NCBI RefSeq assembly: GCF_900113715.1
Contig: NZ_FOQK01000003.1
Coordinates: 62,001-126,000 of the forward strand
Direction of reading: 5' to 3'
Length of the DNA stretch: 64,000 nt
Source of the DNA: Pseudoselenomonas ruminantium
Lineage (GTDB): Bacteria; Bacillota; Negativicutes; Selenomonadales; Selenomonadaceae
Below, piece after piece: positions 27,725-37,274 of this stretch. Positions within the stretch are counted from its first letter, which is position 1, and each line of letters begins with the position of its first letter. The position numbers and the translations under genes are program-made. The notes under the pieces were generated by a model. It worked only from the letters and a program-made list of their open reading frames with translations, did not search any database and was not told the DNA's origin.

Positions 27725-28609
27725 TCAGCCTTTCTTCACTAAGCGCTGCCGCATGGACTCATACATGAGAATGGAACCAGCCACCGATGCATTGAGTGAA
27801 TTGATCCGCCCCACCATCGGCATCTGCACGATGAAATCGCACTGTTCCTTCGTCAAGCGGCTCATACCGCGGCCCTCACTGCCAACCACCAAGACCAGCG
27901 GCCCGGTCAGGTCAGCCTCATAATAGCTCTGGCTGCCATCCATATCCGCTCCAGCTACCCAGAAGCCCTGCTCCTTGAGTTTCTTGAGCGTCTGGGCAAT
28001 GTTGCCGATCCGTGCGACTGGTACATACTCGATGGCTCCCGCCGATGTCTTGGCCACCGTGGCGGTAAGGGGCACACTGCGGCGTTTCGGGATCAGCACA
28101 CCATGAACCCCCGTCGCATCGGCCGTACGCAGGAGCGCACCAAGATTGTGCGGATCTTCCAGCTCATCGAGCAGCAGCAGGAACGGGGCCTCGCCCTTCT
28201 CAGCTGCCGCCTTGAGGATGTCCTCCAGCTCCACATAAGCGACAGGTGCCACATAAGCCAGGACGCCCTGATGGCGCAAGCCGCCCGCCACCGCTTCGAT
28301 CTTGCTCCGCTCAACGGACTGGATGACTATGCCACGCTCCTTGGCCAGTGCAAGGATCTCGCTGACCGAGCCTTCCTTGTCGCCCTCGGCCAGCAGGATC
28401 TTATTGATGCCACGGCCAGCACGCAAGGCCTCAGTCACCGCATTGCGGCCGATCAGCACATCTTCGGGCAGTTCCCGCTCTCCAGTCAGATCCGCTCTGC
28501 GCTCACGCGGTTCGCGGCGCTTGCCGCCCTCCCGCTTCTCCGCATGTTCCTGGCGGTTCTTGCCGTTGCGGAACGGCTTTTTCTTCTTATCGCTAAATTC
28601 TTTCATCAT
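27725..28609 (-). CDS. rlmB: 23S rRNA (guanosine-2'-O)-methyltransferase RlmB
   Basis: A 294-residue SpoU-family enzyme that methylates the 2'-oxygen of a guanosine in 23S rRNA. It has an extra basic N-terminal tail of about 50 residues, then the substrate-binding domain (VLIGRNAVTEALRAG) and the knotted SPOUT domain with VVGSEGRGMSR and NASVAGSILMYE. Its ATG overlaps the thyX stop by one base (TGATG). The charged tail probably contacts RNA. Confidence 0.93.
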   Translation of the reverse strand: MMKEFSDKKKKPFRNGKNRQEHAEKREGGKRREPRERRADLTGERELPEDVLIGRNAVTEALRAGRGINKILLAEGDKEGSVSEILALAKERGIVIQSVERSKIEAVAGGLRHQGVLAYVAPVAYVELEDILKAAAEKGEAPFLLLLDELEDPHNLGALLRTADATGVHGVLIPKRRSVPLTATVAKTSAGAIEYVPVARIGNIAQTLKKLKEQGFWVAGADMDGSQSYYEADLTGPLVLVVGSEGRGMSRLTKEQCDFIVQMPMVGRINSLNASVAGSILMYESMRQRLVKKG

Positions 28610-29301
28610 CAATCCTTCTCCCGCAGCTTCAGCATCTCCTGGAACTTGCCACAGGTCATGGCCCCTTCCGGGCAGCGTCCTGTATTCACGCAGCTCGCAC
28701 CAGCATTGTGGAACAGCGTCGGTGCCACTTTCTTGACCTCAGCCAGCATCTTGTAAGCCATCTCACGGATTTCCCACTGCGCGCGGTTGCAGCAGCGCAG
28801 GTTGAAGAAGTGCAGCAGCGACCGCGCATTCATCGTCACGAGGATTTTCGTCTCCGTGGCATTGGCCAGCACATACCGGGCATCCTCTTTGGGCACCCCC
28901 ATCTCCGTAAGCTCATCGTAGGTCTTGCGGATCTCGGCCAGCAGTGCCTCATACTTCGCCTTGGCCTCCGGCTTTTCCGCAATCGTCGGCGGCGTGATGT
29001 ACTCGAAGCCATGCGCCGCCACATAGCGCTGGGACTGCTGGTCATAGGACGCGATGCGGTGGCGGACAAGCTGGTGCGTGAGCACCCGGCTGACGCCCTC
29101 GATGCCGAAGGTGAAGGTGACATGCTCAATCGTCGAGCCATGCCCCAGCGTCACCATCTTGCGCACCATTTCCTTCGCCTTCTCATCGCTGATCTTCTCG
29201 GCCAGCTCCTCAGCCCCAGCCGACGAATAGCAAAGACGTGCCGCCATCGCCACCACATGCTCCGGATTCGGCGTGTATTCCAACAACTTGACTTTTATCA
29301 T
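28609..29301 (-). CDS. thyX: FAD-dependent thymidylate synthase
   Basis: A 230-residue ThyX that makes dTMP from dUMP using methylenetetrahydrofolate, NADPH and FAD. The hallmark RHRxxSx4SxR motif is present at 80-92 ([13 protein letters not shown]). It replaces the ThyA type, and its position between mrnC and rlmB is usual in anaerobic Firmicutes. Confidence 0.96.
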   Translation of the reverse strand: MIKVKLLEYTPNPEHVVAMAARLCYSSAGAEELAEKISDEKAKEMVRKMVTLGHGSTIEHVTFTFGIEGVSRVLTHQLVRHRIASYDQQSQRYVAAHGFEYITPPTIAEKPEAKAKYEALLAEIRKTYDELTEMGVPKEDARYVLANATETKILVTMNARSLLHFFNLRCCNRAQWEIREMAYKMLAEVKKVAPTLFHNAGASCVNTGRCPEGAMTCGKFQEMLKLREKD

Positions 29302-29304
29302 AAA

Positions 29305-29793
29305 TTATCTCTTGCTCCTTATTTCCTTCATCATAGCCTTTGAAATCACCTGGAACGAGGCCTCCGCCAATTCGTAGAGCCGTTCATTCTGCTCCGACAG
29401 GTAGAGGCTGCCCAGCAGCGCCTCAAAGCCGGTGCTAGCGTGATACTCAGCTACGCTGGCACTGCGTGGGGCATGACTTTTGGCATTGCGCCCACGGCGA
29501 TAGATCCCCTTTTCTTCCTCCGTGAGCATCGCTTCGATGCCCCGATAGGCCTTGGCCTGCCAGACAGCCGATACGATCTGGGCACTGAAGGAATGGAGTG
29601 CCTGCACCTTGCACTGTTCATAGGAGAGCAGGCGGGTGCGGACATAGAGATGGAAATATGCATCGCCGACATAGGCCAATACCAGCGGATTGAGCTGCTT
29701 GACATCCACATCGCTGTAACGCTGCAGGATACCGCCATCCCCATCGGGCTCAAACATCATATCGACAAGTTTCTGAAAATGTTCAAACTTCAT
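29305..29793 (-). CDS. mrnC: Mini-ribonuclease III
   Basis: A 162-residue RNase III-like nuclease without the double-stranded RNA-binding domain. The catalytic segment is LAYVGDAYFHLYVR. It matures the ends of 23S rRNA precursor. The ATG at 29793 overlaps the cysS stop in ATGA; the GTG four codons upstream would lie inside cysS. Position next to cysS is conserved in Firmicutes. Confidence 0.94.
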   Translation of the reverse strand: MKFEHFQKLVDMMFEPDGDGGILQRYSDVDVKQLNPLVLAYVGDAYFHLYVRTRLLSYEQCKVQALHSFSAQIVSAVWQAKAYRGIEAMLTEEEKGIYRRGRNAKSHAPRSASVAEYHASTGFEALLGSLYLSEQNERLYELAEASFQVISKAMMKEIRSKR

Positions 29794-31220
29794 GCTTTTT
29801 TCCACCGTGCCCCATTCGGCGTATCTTCAATGACGATACCCACTTCCTTGAGCTCATCGCGGATCTTGTCGGCAATAGCCCAATTCTTCTCCTTGCGGGC
29901 ATCCTGACGGATGCTGATGATGAGTTCCATAAGCTTATCGGTAAGGCCATCGTCAGCAGCTGCCTCTTCCTGCTCAAAGATGCCAATGATCGCAGCCATC
30001 TCGAGATAGATCTCGCTGACACGTGCAAAGCCTGCGGCATCGTAGTCTGCCCCCTTGTTCATGACATCCTGGTAGTAGATGTTGATGTCCTTCGACAGGC
30101 CAAACAACTGGCTGATGGCCAGTGCCGTATTGAAATCATCGTCCATGGCCTCATAGAACGCCTTACGGTATTCCTCGGCTTTTGCCACCAGATCCTTGGC
30201 CGTATCCGCAGCGCCTTCCTTCTTCAGAAGTTCATCCATAAAGGCTTTGGACTGCTGCAGGCGCGCCAGGCTCGTCTGCGCTTCCTTGAGGCGCTCATCG
30301 CTGAAATCCAGCGGGCTGCGGTAATGCGTCTGCAAGATGAAGAATCGCACGACCTCACCGGGATATTCCTGCAGGATGTCCTTGACCGTAAAGAAATTAT
30401 TCTTCGACTTGGACATCTTTTCATTATGAATCGTGATGAAGCCATTGTGCAGCCAGTACTTGGCAAAACTGTGCTCATCGCCGATGCAGGCCTGCGACTG
30501 GGCAATCTCGTTTTCATGATGCGGGAAAATCAAATCACTGCCGCCACCATGGAAGTCGAACTGTTCACCGAGGTACTTCAGCGACATCGTCGAGCACTCG
30601 ATATGCCAGCCTGGGCGTCCCTTGCCCCACGGGCTGTCCCAGCTTGGCTCCCCCGGTTTAGCCGATTTCCAGAGAGCAAAATCCATCGGATGATGCTTGC
30701 GCGTATCGACCTCGATGCGCGCGCCAGCCTGCATATCCTCGAGTTTGCGGCCACTGAGTTTGCCATAGCCAGCAAATTTCTCTACGCTATAGAACACATC
30801 TCCGTTATCCACTGCATAGGCATAGCCATTGTCGATGAGTTTCTGTACCATCGCAATGATATCGGGAATCGTCTTGCTGACCCGCGGATAGACATCCGCG
30901 CGCTTGACGTTAAGCGCATCCATCGCCTCAAAATATGCCTTGATATAGCGGCCGGAAATGTCACTCCACTGCACGCCTTCCTTATTGGCCGTATTGATGA
31001 TCTTATCATCAACATCCGTAAAATTCTGGATGTAATGCACCTTATAGCCCTTTTTCGCAAAATAACGGCGGATAACATCCCAGGTCACGAACGGGCGTGC
31101 ATTGCCGATATGCGGATGATTATAGGGCGTAACACCGCAGCAGTAAATGCTCACTTCGCCTTCTTTGAGCGGTTTGAATTCTTCCTTGCTGCGGGACATC
31201 GTATTATAAACTTTCAGCAT
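29790..31220 (-). CDS. cysS: Cysteinyl-tRNA synthetase
   Basis: A 476-residue class I synthetase that charges tRNA-Cys. Motifs: HIGNARPF (HIGH), KMSKSKNN (KMSKS) and zinc ligands in YCCGVTPY, ECSTMS and HHENE. The ATG at 31220 (MLKVYN) follows GGAGG by 8 bases; five further codons upstream are open but unneeded. Confidence 0.97.
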   Translation of the reverse strand: MLKVYNTMSRSKEEFKPLKEGEVSIYCCGVTPYNHPHIGNARPFVTWDVIRRYFAKKGYKVHYIQNFTDVDDKIINTANKEGVQWSDISGRYIKAYFEAMDALNVKRADVYPRVSKTIPDIIAMVQKLIDNGYAYAVDNGDVFYSVEKFAGYGKLSGRKLEDMQAGARIEVDTRKHHPMDFALWKSAKPGEPSWDSPWGKGRPGWHIECSTMSLKYLGEQFDFHGGGSDLIFPHHENEIAQSQACIGDEHSFAKYWLHNGFITIHNEKMSKSKNNFFTVKDILQEYPGEVVRFFILQTHYRSPLDFSDERLKEAQTSLARLQQSKAFMDELLKKEGAADTAKDLVAKAEEYRKAFYEAMDDDFNTALAISQLFGLSKDINIYYQDVMNKGADYDAAGFARVSEIYLEMAAIIGIFEQEEAAADDGLTDKLMELIISIRQDARKEKNWAIADKIRDELKEVGIVIEDTPNGARWKKA

Positions 31221-31254
31221 TCGTTTTTCCTCCAATATCTATCTGCTGGCCAGC

Positions 31255-31731
31255 TCAGGCTTTCTCGATGCCGGCGACGGCATACGCCGAAATCCCCTGC
31301 TCTGTACCCGTGAAGCCCAGTTTCTCCTCCGTCGTCGCCTTGACATTGACCTGGTCAAGCGTCACGCCGAGGACCCGGGCGATATTCTCATTCATCTGCG
31401 GGATGAAATCCTTCATCTTCGGTTTCTGCGCTACGATGGTCGCATCGACATTGCCGACCTCATAGCCCTTTTCACGCAGCAGCTCCATGACATGGCCTAA
31501 GAGCTTCAAGCTGTCCGCCCCCTCGAAACGCGGATCTGTATCGGGGAAGTGGCGGCCGATGTCGCCGAGCGCGGCTGCACCGAGCAGCGCATCCGAAATC
31601 GCATGCAGCAGTACATCCGCATCCGAATGCCCCAACAGCCCCAAGGTGTGCGGGATCTCCACACCACCGATGATCAGCTTGCGTCCTTCCACAAGACGAT
31701 GTACATCATAGCCCATACCAAATCTAGTCAC
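31255..31731 (-). CDS. ispF: 2-C-methyl-D-erythritol 2,4-cyclodiphosphate synthase
   Basis: A 158-residue trimeric zinc enzyme of the non-mevalonate isoprenoid pathway. Motifs: GYDVHRL and [21 protein letters not shown]. It acts two steps after IspD, encoded 27 bases upstream. The start is a GTG. Confidence 0.96.
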   Translation of the reverse strand: MTRFGMGYDVHRLVEGRKLIIGGVEIPHTLGLLGHSDADVLLHAISDALLGAAALGDIGRHFPDTDPRFEGADSLKLLGHVMELLREKGYEVGNVDATIVAQKPKMKDFIPQMNENIARVLGVTLDQVNVKATTEEKLGFTGTEQGISAYAVAGIEKA

Positions 31732-31758
31732 GATAACGCCTTCTTTCCTATATAAATA

Positions 31759-32511
31759 TCAATGCAAATGTTTCTTCATCTTTTCCTTCGTCTTCTGGAG
31801 CGTCTGCTTCACCATGCCCCGCAGGCCATCGCCTTCCTCTTTCAGGAACATCTCAGCAATCAAGAGATCTTCCGGCGTCGTGACCTTGATGTTCTTGTAA
31901 TCGCTGGCCACCACCTTGACAGGTGCCGCCAAGCGCTCCACCAGACTGGAATCGTCGGTTCCCAGGAAACCGTCCTCTTTGGCCTTCTGATAAGCCGCCA
32001 GCAGGATATCCTTGCGGAAGCCCTGGGGGGTCTGCACCTCCCAGACCTTGTCGCGCGGCGGCGTCTTCACGACCACGCCATCATCGTCGACGAGCTTGAT
32101 CGTGCTCTTGGCTGGCACGGCGGCAACGGCGCCGCCTGCTTCACGGGCAGCCTGCACGACGCCATCGATGGTCGCGACACTCGTAAGCGGGCGCGCTGCA
32201 TCATGGACCAGGACGATATCCGCTTCCGCAGGCACGACAGCCAGGCCGTTGGCAATCGAATACTGGCGTTCCGTACTCCCGGCTACCACCTGAAATGGCT
32301 TGAGTCCCGGAACATGGCTCAGCAGCCTGCGGATGGACGATACATCCTCCTCCGCAACGACGACAACCAGATTGTCAATCTCTGCCGATGCCGAAAAACG
32401 CAGCAGCGTATGTACCAGGATAGGCTTGCCGGCCAGTTCCAGAAAAACCTTATTCATGCCGACATTCATGCGCCGTCCCTGTCCGGCAGCAGGAAAAACT
32501 GCTGTTACCAT
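31759..32511 (-). CDS. ispD: 2-C-methyl-D-erythritol 4-phosphate cytidylyltransferase
   Basis: A 250-residue nucleotidyltransferase that couples CTP to methylerythritol phosphate. The N-terminal loop VFPAAGQGRRM and the segment VLVHDAARPL are diagnostic. The C-terminal 25 residues are a basic, Lys-rich tail beyond the usual length. The conserved order yacL-ispD is broken here by the SorC gene and the oxidoreductase remnant. Confidence 0.95.
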   Translation of the reverse strand: MVTAVFPAAGQGRRMNVGMNKVFLELAGKPILVHTLLRFSASAEIDNLVVVVAEEDVSSIRRLLSHVPGLKPFQVVAGSTERQYSIANGLAVVPAEADIVLVHDAARPLTSVATIDGVVQAAREAGGAVAAVPAKSTIKLVDDDGVVVKTPPRDKVWEVQTPQGFRKDILLAAYQKAKEDGFLGTDDSSLVERLAAPVKVVASDYKNIKVTTPEDLLIAEMFLKEEGDGLRGMVKQTLQKTKEKMKKHLH

Positions 32512-32572
32512 ATCTATACAATCCTCCCAGTATATTTATCTTTTATATCATACTACAAAAGCAGAAAAAAAG

Positions 32573-32602
32573 AAAATCCAGCCCTTGACTGAGCTGGATT
32601 TT
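32573..32602 (-). terminator. Terminator behind the oxidoreductase remnant
   Basis: Stem AAAATCCAGC / GCTGGATTTT; the minus-strand product ends in a long U-rich run. Confidence 0.88.
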
Positions 32603-32631
32603 CCCGGAGGATTATGAGATTTATCTTTTCT

Positions 32632-33026
32632 TTATTTCAGGGCATATCCATTGTTGTACATCTGATCCTGCAGCTTGCGCGTCTGATAGAGCTGTGTCGT
32701 CGTATCCAGTTCCACCATATCCAGCGTGAGCAGCTGACCCTTCTTTGCATCCTTAAGCATCCGTGTCTTCTTATTGATAAGGCCATAAACCACATAGCCT
32801 TTGGCATAGGTCTCTTCTGCTGTTGCAATCGAGCCATATGTCGTATAGCCGCCAATGCCATCGATATATTCGCCAGCCTTGAGATCGCGCTTCGCTACTG
32901 TAATGCACTCACTGACAGGGCCAGTCAGGGGAATGATGGTCGGCTCATGATCGATGATAGCCTTTGCCACTGTAAGCGGCGTCTCAAGATTGCAGAGATG
33001 ATACGTCCAAAACTAAAATCCATCAT
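32632..33026 (-). pseudogene. SAF-domain oxidoreductase, C-terminal remnant
   Basis: A strong ribosome site (AAAGGAGG) and an ATG at 33026 or 33023 open a frame that starts MDFSFG. Then the sequence enters, out of frame, the C-terminal part of a SAF-domain (homoserine-dehydrogenase-like) oxidoreductase: YHLCNLETPLTVAKA, then VAKRDLKAGE and DGIGGYTTYG, down to a stop at 32632. The expected 300 or so N-terminal residues with the NAD-binding fold are missing. The in-frame upstream codons contain a TAG at about 33015. The intact promoter, terminator and neighbouring SorC regulator suggest a recent deletion inside a sugar-alcohol type gene. Confidence 0.8.
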
Positions 33027-33093
33027 TGCCTCCTTTTTTCGTTCATAATTATTTATGTTTCATTGTGTTTGTTATTGTCTTTTGACAATTCAA

Positions 33094-33122
33094 ATTATAG
33101 CATCAAGCAAATACTTTTACAA
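33094..33122 (-). promoter_or_regulatory. Promoter of the oxidoreductase remnant
   Basis: Minus strand TTGTAA (33122-33117), 17-base spacer, TATAAT (33099-33094). Confidence 0.75.
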
Positions 33123-33151
33123 CCGTATTTGTATTGAACATTTGTAAAAGT
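33113..33151. promoter_or_regulatory. Candidate SorC operator
   Basis: A perfect 10-base inverted repeat ACTTTTACAA (33113-33122) and TTGTAAAAGT (33142-33151) with a 19-base spacer; the left arm covers the -35 box. It fits a site for the adjacent SorC regulator. Confidence 0.5.
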
Positions 33152-33205
33152 AATGAATTCTGCGACGATTTCATTTTTACATTTATTCTTACAACGAACA
33201 AATGC

Positions 33206-33236
33206 CATCAATGAACATTTATCCATTGATGGCATC
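33206..33236 (-). terminator. Hairpin behind the SorC gene
   Basis: Stem GCCATCAATG with its complement CATTGATGGC (near-perfect), 25 bases behind the SorC stop. The U run is weak. Confidence 0.6.
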
Positions 33237-33260
33237 CTCTGTTGCTTATCTTGTTTTCCG

Positions 33261-34232
33261 TTACCTGTCGCTGGCCAGCAGGCCAGCTGCACACTCTGCA
33301 TCAGTGATCAGGATGTTGATATAGCGGCCGCGGATTGCGCCGAGCACCGGTGCGATCTTCGGCTTGCCGCAGGCTACACCGATGCGCCGCGGCACCTGGG
33401 CAAGACGCCGCAGGGAGATACCGGCCACACGTTCATTGAAGTCGCTGAACGCATCCGCACCGCCATCGGCGTCGAAGTAGCGCAGAGCTATATCGCCCAC
33501 AGCCCCCTTGCCCAGGAATTCCTGCATCAGGGACTGGTCGATATAGCCTTCCTGCAGCAGGGTGGAATGGGCAGGGTCCAATACGCCGATTCCCATGACG
33601 ACCACATCGAGGGAGGTATACATGTTCGTGACCTTCCGGTTCGAACGTTCCTCCATGAAGCCCTCCAGGACGTCCTTGCGCGAAAACAGTGCCGGGGCAA
33701 AGAACTGGACGCTCTTGCCGCCAAAGCGCTCGGCGAACTCACGCGCCAGATAGTTGGAATGGATATCCATCCGGCTGTCGCTGACACCGCCAATCAGCGG
33801 CACGAAGGTGCAGTTGCAGGATTTCTCCAGACGGTATTCCGAGCGGACGATATTCTGTATCGTAAGCCCCATGCTGACACCCACGAAATAATCATCCTTC
33901 AAGATCCGCGACAGGTATTCCAGCGTCGCGCTGCCAATCTCCGAGTTGATGTTACGCGTCCCCTGCTCTAACGGCATAGAGTCGACGATGATGACCTCCT
34001 GCAGCGAGAATTTTTTTTCGAGTTCGCGCTCCATCTGGCCATAATTCGTGTTGTCAGGATTCAGCACCTCGATCTTCACGATGCCTGTATCCTTGCCCAG
34101 CTGCAGCAGCCGGGAGACTGTCGGGCGCGATATCCCTAGTGCATCCGCCACTTCCTTCTGCCCCAGGCCATCGAGATAATACAAGCTGCAGCATTTGAAA
34201 ATCAACCGTTTGTCATCCACCAATTTCTTCAT
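33261..34232 (-). CDS. SorC/DeoR-type sugar-binding transcriptional regulator
   Basis: A 323-residue regulator with an N-terminal helix-turn-helix (GLGQKEVADALGISRPTVSRLL) and the large SorC effector domain, related to sugar-phosphate isomerases (GVSMGLTIQNIV and FVPLIGGVSD). SorC proteins sense a phosphorylated sugar and control the adjacent catabolic genes. Here the only neighbouring target is a broken oxidoreductase gene, so the regulator looks orphaned. The ATG at 34232 (MKKLVDD) is my choice; an ATG at 34253 and a GTG at 34274 are alternatives. Confidence 0.88.
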   Translation of the reverse strand: MKKLVDDKRLIFKCCSLYYLDGLGQKEVADALGISRPTVSRLLQLGKDTGIVKIEVLNPDNTNYGQMERELEKKFSLQEVIIVDSMPLEQGTRNINSEIGSATLEYLSRILKDDYFVGVSMGLTIQNIVRSEYRLEKSCNCTFVPLIGGVSDSRMDIHSNYLAREFAERFGGKSVQFFAPALFSRKDVLEGFMEERSNRKVTNMYTSLDVVVMGIGVLDPAHSTLLQEGYIDQSLMQEFLGKGAVGDIALRYFDADGGADAFSDFNERVAGISLRRLAQVPRRIGVACGKPKIAPVLGAIRGRYINILITDAECAAGLLASDR

Positions 34233-34299
34233 TCGATCGTCCAGCCTCTCCATAAGCAAAGAGAGGAACCACACAGTTCCTCCCGCTTACCATATTCTG

Positions 34300-35457
34300 T
34301 CAATTCTTCGGTTTCGCAAAAATCATGCGGCCAGCTGCAGTCTGCAGCGCCGACGTGACTTCAACGGCAATCGTCTCATTCATGAACCGCTGGCCACCCT
34401 CGATGACGATCATCGTGCCATCATCGAGATAGGCAACCCCCTGTCCCTGCTCCTTGCCCGACTTGACTACGGTCACTTCCATAGCCTCGCCCGGAATCAC
34501 AACCGGTTTCACGGCATTGGCCAGCTCGTTGATATTGAGCACCTCGACACCACGCAGCTGAGCAACCTTATTGAGGTTGAAATCGTTGGTGATGATCTTG
34601 CCGCCGACCTGCTGCCCCAGGCGTACAAGCTTGGAGTCCACCTCGGTGATATCGTCAAAATCAACATTCGTCACCTCGACCTTGCAGCGCGTCCCCTGAC
34701 GGATGCGCTGCAGGATATCCAGGCCACGGCGGCCACGCGTGCGTTTGAGTGCATCCGACGAATCGGCGATATGCTGCAGCTCCTCCAGCACGAAGACCGG
34801 AATCAGAAGCGTCCCCTCGATGAAGCCCGTATCACAGATATCAGCGATGCGGCCATCAATGATGACGCTGGTATCCAGCAGCTTGTACTGCTGCTGCGGC
34901 TTTGCCTCGGCAGGCGCAGCAGGCTGTTTGCCCTTGGCCGCAGCTGCCTGCTCAGGATTCTTGGACACTGCCTTGGTGAGCTTCTGGATGAAGTCGAACA
35001 TGCCCGTCAGATCCTTGCGTTTGCGGATCGTCAGCGTGATGCCCAGATAGCCAAAGACAATGCTGAAAATGACTGGTATGTACTCACCGACAACCGGAAT
35101 CTTGGAAAAGGCATAGCCCAATAGATTAGCAATTATGAGTCCGAGAAACAATCCCACTACACCGGCGATGACATCATGGATTGGCATCTTGTTCAGCTGC
35201 ACTTCTACCCAGGCCGAGAAACGCTTGAGCTGACGGATGAAATACGACGACAGGATGAAACCTACGATGCCGCCAATCACAGCGCCGAGCAGGATGCACA
35301 CCAGTCCAGCGAAGGTCAGCTTGAACCAGCCCATATCCGCCTTGAGGATTTCCGTGCTGATGAAGCTCGTCAACAACGGTGCCGCCAGATTCAGCAGGGC
35401 ACCACCGGCAATAGCCATGAACAAGGTGATAAAAAAGCGCAATACACGATCCAGCAT
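34300..35457 (-). CDS. PIN/TRAM domain membrane protein, YacL type
   Basis: A 385-residue protein with four N-terminal membrane segments (about 10-165), a PIN nuclease-like domain (KLLDTSVIIDGRIADI and onward) and a C-terminal TRAM RNA-binding domain. This is the YacL layout. The Ala/Pro/Lys-rich linker near residues 190-215 connects the membrane part with PIN. The ATG at 35457 follows GGAGG by 8 bases. It follows carD, the order usual in the Firmicute yac region. Confidence 0.93.
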   Translation of the reverse strand: MLDRVLRFFITLFMAIAGGALLNLAAPLLTSFISTEILKADMGWFKLTFAGLVCILLGAVIGGIVGFILSSYFIRQLKRFSAWVEVQLNKMPIHDVIAGVVGLFLGLIIANLLGYAFSKIPVVGEYIPVIFSIVFGYLGITLTIRKRKDLTGMFDFIQKLTKAVSKNPEQAAAAKGKQPAAPAEAKPQQQYKLLDTSVIIDGRIADICDTGFIEGTLLIPVFVLEELQHIADSSDALKRTRGRRGLDILQRIRQGTRCKVEVTNVDFDDITEVDSKLVRLGQQVGGKIITNDFNLNKVAQLRGVEVLNINELANAVKPVVIPGEAMEVTVVKSGKEQGQGVAYLDDGTMIVIEGGQRFMNETIAVEVTSALQTAAGRMIFAKPKN

Positions 35458-35595
35458 CTTCTCCACCTCCTTTCTCCTATAAGATATAGCTATAAGGTCA
35501 GTATAGACAATCCCACGGGGTACTGTCAACCAACACAGTGAATTCTCAAAAGATTTTAATTCTTTATCGAGGCGCCATCCCCATAAGACAAAAAA

Positions 35596-35639
35596 GAGGA
35601 ATTGTACACAAGCAAGATCCCACTCATGCGCAATTCCTC
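35596..35639 (-). terminator. Terminator of carD
   Basis: Stem GAGGAATTG / CAATTCCTC; the minus-strand product continues CTCTTTTTTGT. Confidence 0.85.
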
Positions 35640-35660
35640 ATGCCAGACATCTTCGTCCCG

Positions 35661-36149
35661 TCAGTGCAGGTTATGTGACAGGATCTCTTCCATCCAGCCC
35701 TCCACTTCCTCCGGTGTTTTGCCACAGGCATAGACGAGCTCGCTGACCAGGATCTGTTTGGCCAGATCCAGCAGCCGCCTTTCTCCGGAAGAAATCTTTC
35801 GCTGCCGGTCCTGCAGGATCAAGTTGCGGGCAACCGCTGCTACATCGCAGATGTCGCCGCTCTTCATCCGGTCAAGATTGGCATGAAAGCGTTTGTTCCA
35901 GCTTCCTGATGCCCGTTCCGGCTTGTCCTCAAGTACATCACGTACCTCATCTACCTTCGCCATGGAGATAACATCCCGCAGACCGATATTGTCCACATTA
36001 TCCGTCGGAATCATCACCTTCATGTTGCCCAACGGCATTTGAAGGACATAGTACGACTTCCCTTCTCCGAGCACTTCACAGTTTTCGATCCCAGCGATCA
36101 CACCGGCTCCATGCATCGGATAGACTACCTTATCTCCTACCTGCAGCAA
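35661..36149 (-). CDS. CarD family transcriptional regulator
   Basis: A 162-residue protein with the N-terminal RNA-polymerase-interacting domain (VGDKVVYPMHGAGVIAGIE) and a helical C-terminal DNA-binding domain. CarD/CdnL proteins stabilise open promoter complexes and often act at rRNA promoters. The start is probably the TTG at 36149, spaced correctly from GAGGGGG; a GTG at 36155 overlaps that ribosome site. Confidence 0.9.
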   Translation of the reverse strand: MLQVGDKVVYPMHGAGVIAGIENCEVLGEGKSYYVLQMPLGNMKVMIPTDNVDNIGLRDVISMAKVDEVRDVLEDKPERASGSWNKRFHANLDRMKSGDICDVAAVARNLILQDRQRKISSGERRLLDLAKQILVSELVYACGKTPEEVEGWMEEILSHNLH

Positions 36150-36311
36150 ACACACACCCCCTCAGGACACAATGGTCAAGTTGGCACATCTCAATTTACC
36201 TGCGTTTTTATTATAGCATGGTTGCTGCATTATTTCAAAAGTTAAATTTTAAATTTTAACATATAAGAACTATATCGTCAAGGGAACCGTGTCACAAAAT
36301 ATCGTTTGGAC

Positions 36312-37274
36312 TCATGCCAGCTCTGATTTCGTGCTGCGCATGAACAGTTGGGTGAGCTGATCCTTCGGATCTTGGTGGTTGTGCACGATTTCATAGACCG
36401 TCTCACAGATCGGCAGCTCCACCCGATATTCACGCGCCAGATCCATCAGCGCCTCCACCGTATAGACACCCTCAGCCAGCTTGGCAAACGGCTTGCCCGT
36501 GATCAGGTCCTCACCGAACCGGCGGTTGTTGCTATGCGGCGAAAACAACGTCGCCTCATAGTCCCCCAGATGGGACAAGCCATACACCGTCATCTTATCG
36601 CCACCCATCTTCTCGATGAGACGCGACAGCTCCCGTGTCCCCCGGGCCATCAGCGCTCCCTTCAAGCTGCCATAGCCAAAGCCATCGAGCATTCCTGCCG
36701 CCAGACCGACGACATTCTTTGCCGCCGCGCCGATCTCGGTACCGAGCAGATCCTCCCCATAGTAGAAACGGATCAGCGGACTGGAAAAGGCCTCGACGAG
36801 TTCCTTCGTCAGCTGCATATCAGCTGCAGCGATGACCATACAATTGGGGATGCCCCGCGTGAAGTCCTGCACATGTCCCGGGCCAACCCATACGGCCACA
36901 GGAATGTTTTCGCCAGCCGCCTCGCGGAATACCGTCGTCAGCCGCTTGCCTGTGCCGATCTCCAGCCCCTTCATGCAGAGCACAAAGCGCTTGCCCGCCA
37001 GCCCCAGTGCAGCCAGCTCACCGACGAAGCTACGCAGCTGCTGGCTGCTGATGGAAATCACGATCGTATCCGCGAACGCCAGTGCCGCCTCGATGTCATC
37101 GGTCAAAGCTACACGCTCCGGCAGTTCCAGATATTCATTCTTATGGGTCTCCTTCAGTTCCTGCAGATGCTTCGAGCCTTTGCGGCCCCAGAGAAGCACG
37201 TCATGGCCGATATGATCTGCATACCAGGCATGGAACGTACCCCAACGGCCACAGCCGAGAACTGTTACCTTCAT
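36312..37274 (-). CDS. gpsA: NAD(P)H-dependent glycerol-3-phosphate dehydrogenase
   Basis: A 320-residue enzyme that reduces dihydroxyacetone phosphate to sn-glycerol 3-phosphate for phospholipid synthesis. The N-terminal Rossmann loop is VLGCGRWGTFHA, and GTEIGAAAKNVVGLAAG contains the catalytic lysine. It is slightly divergent (GCGRWGT instead of GAGSWGT). The start overlaps the tcdA stop in ATGA. Confidence 0.92.
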   Translation of the reverse strand: MKVTVLGCGRWGTFHAWYADHIGHDVLLWGRKGSKHLQELKETHKNEYLELPERVALTDDIEAALAFADTIVISISSQQLRSFVGELAALGLAGKRFVLCMKGLEIGTGKRLTTVFREAAGENIPVAVWVGPGHVQDFTRGIPNCMVIAAADMQLTKELVEAFSSPLIRFYYGEDLLGTEIGAAAKNVVGLAAGMLDGFGYGSLKGALMARGTRELSRLIEKMGGDKMTVYGLSHLGDYEATLFSPHSNNRRFGEDLITGKPFAKLAEGVYTVEALMDLAREYRVELPICETVYEIVHNHQDPKDQLTQLFMRSTKSELA

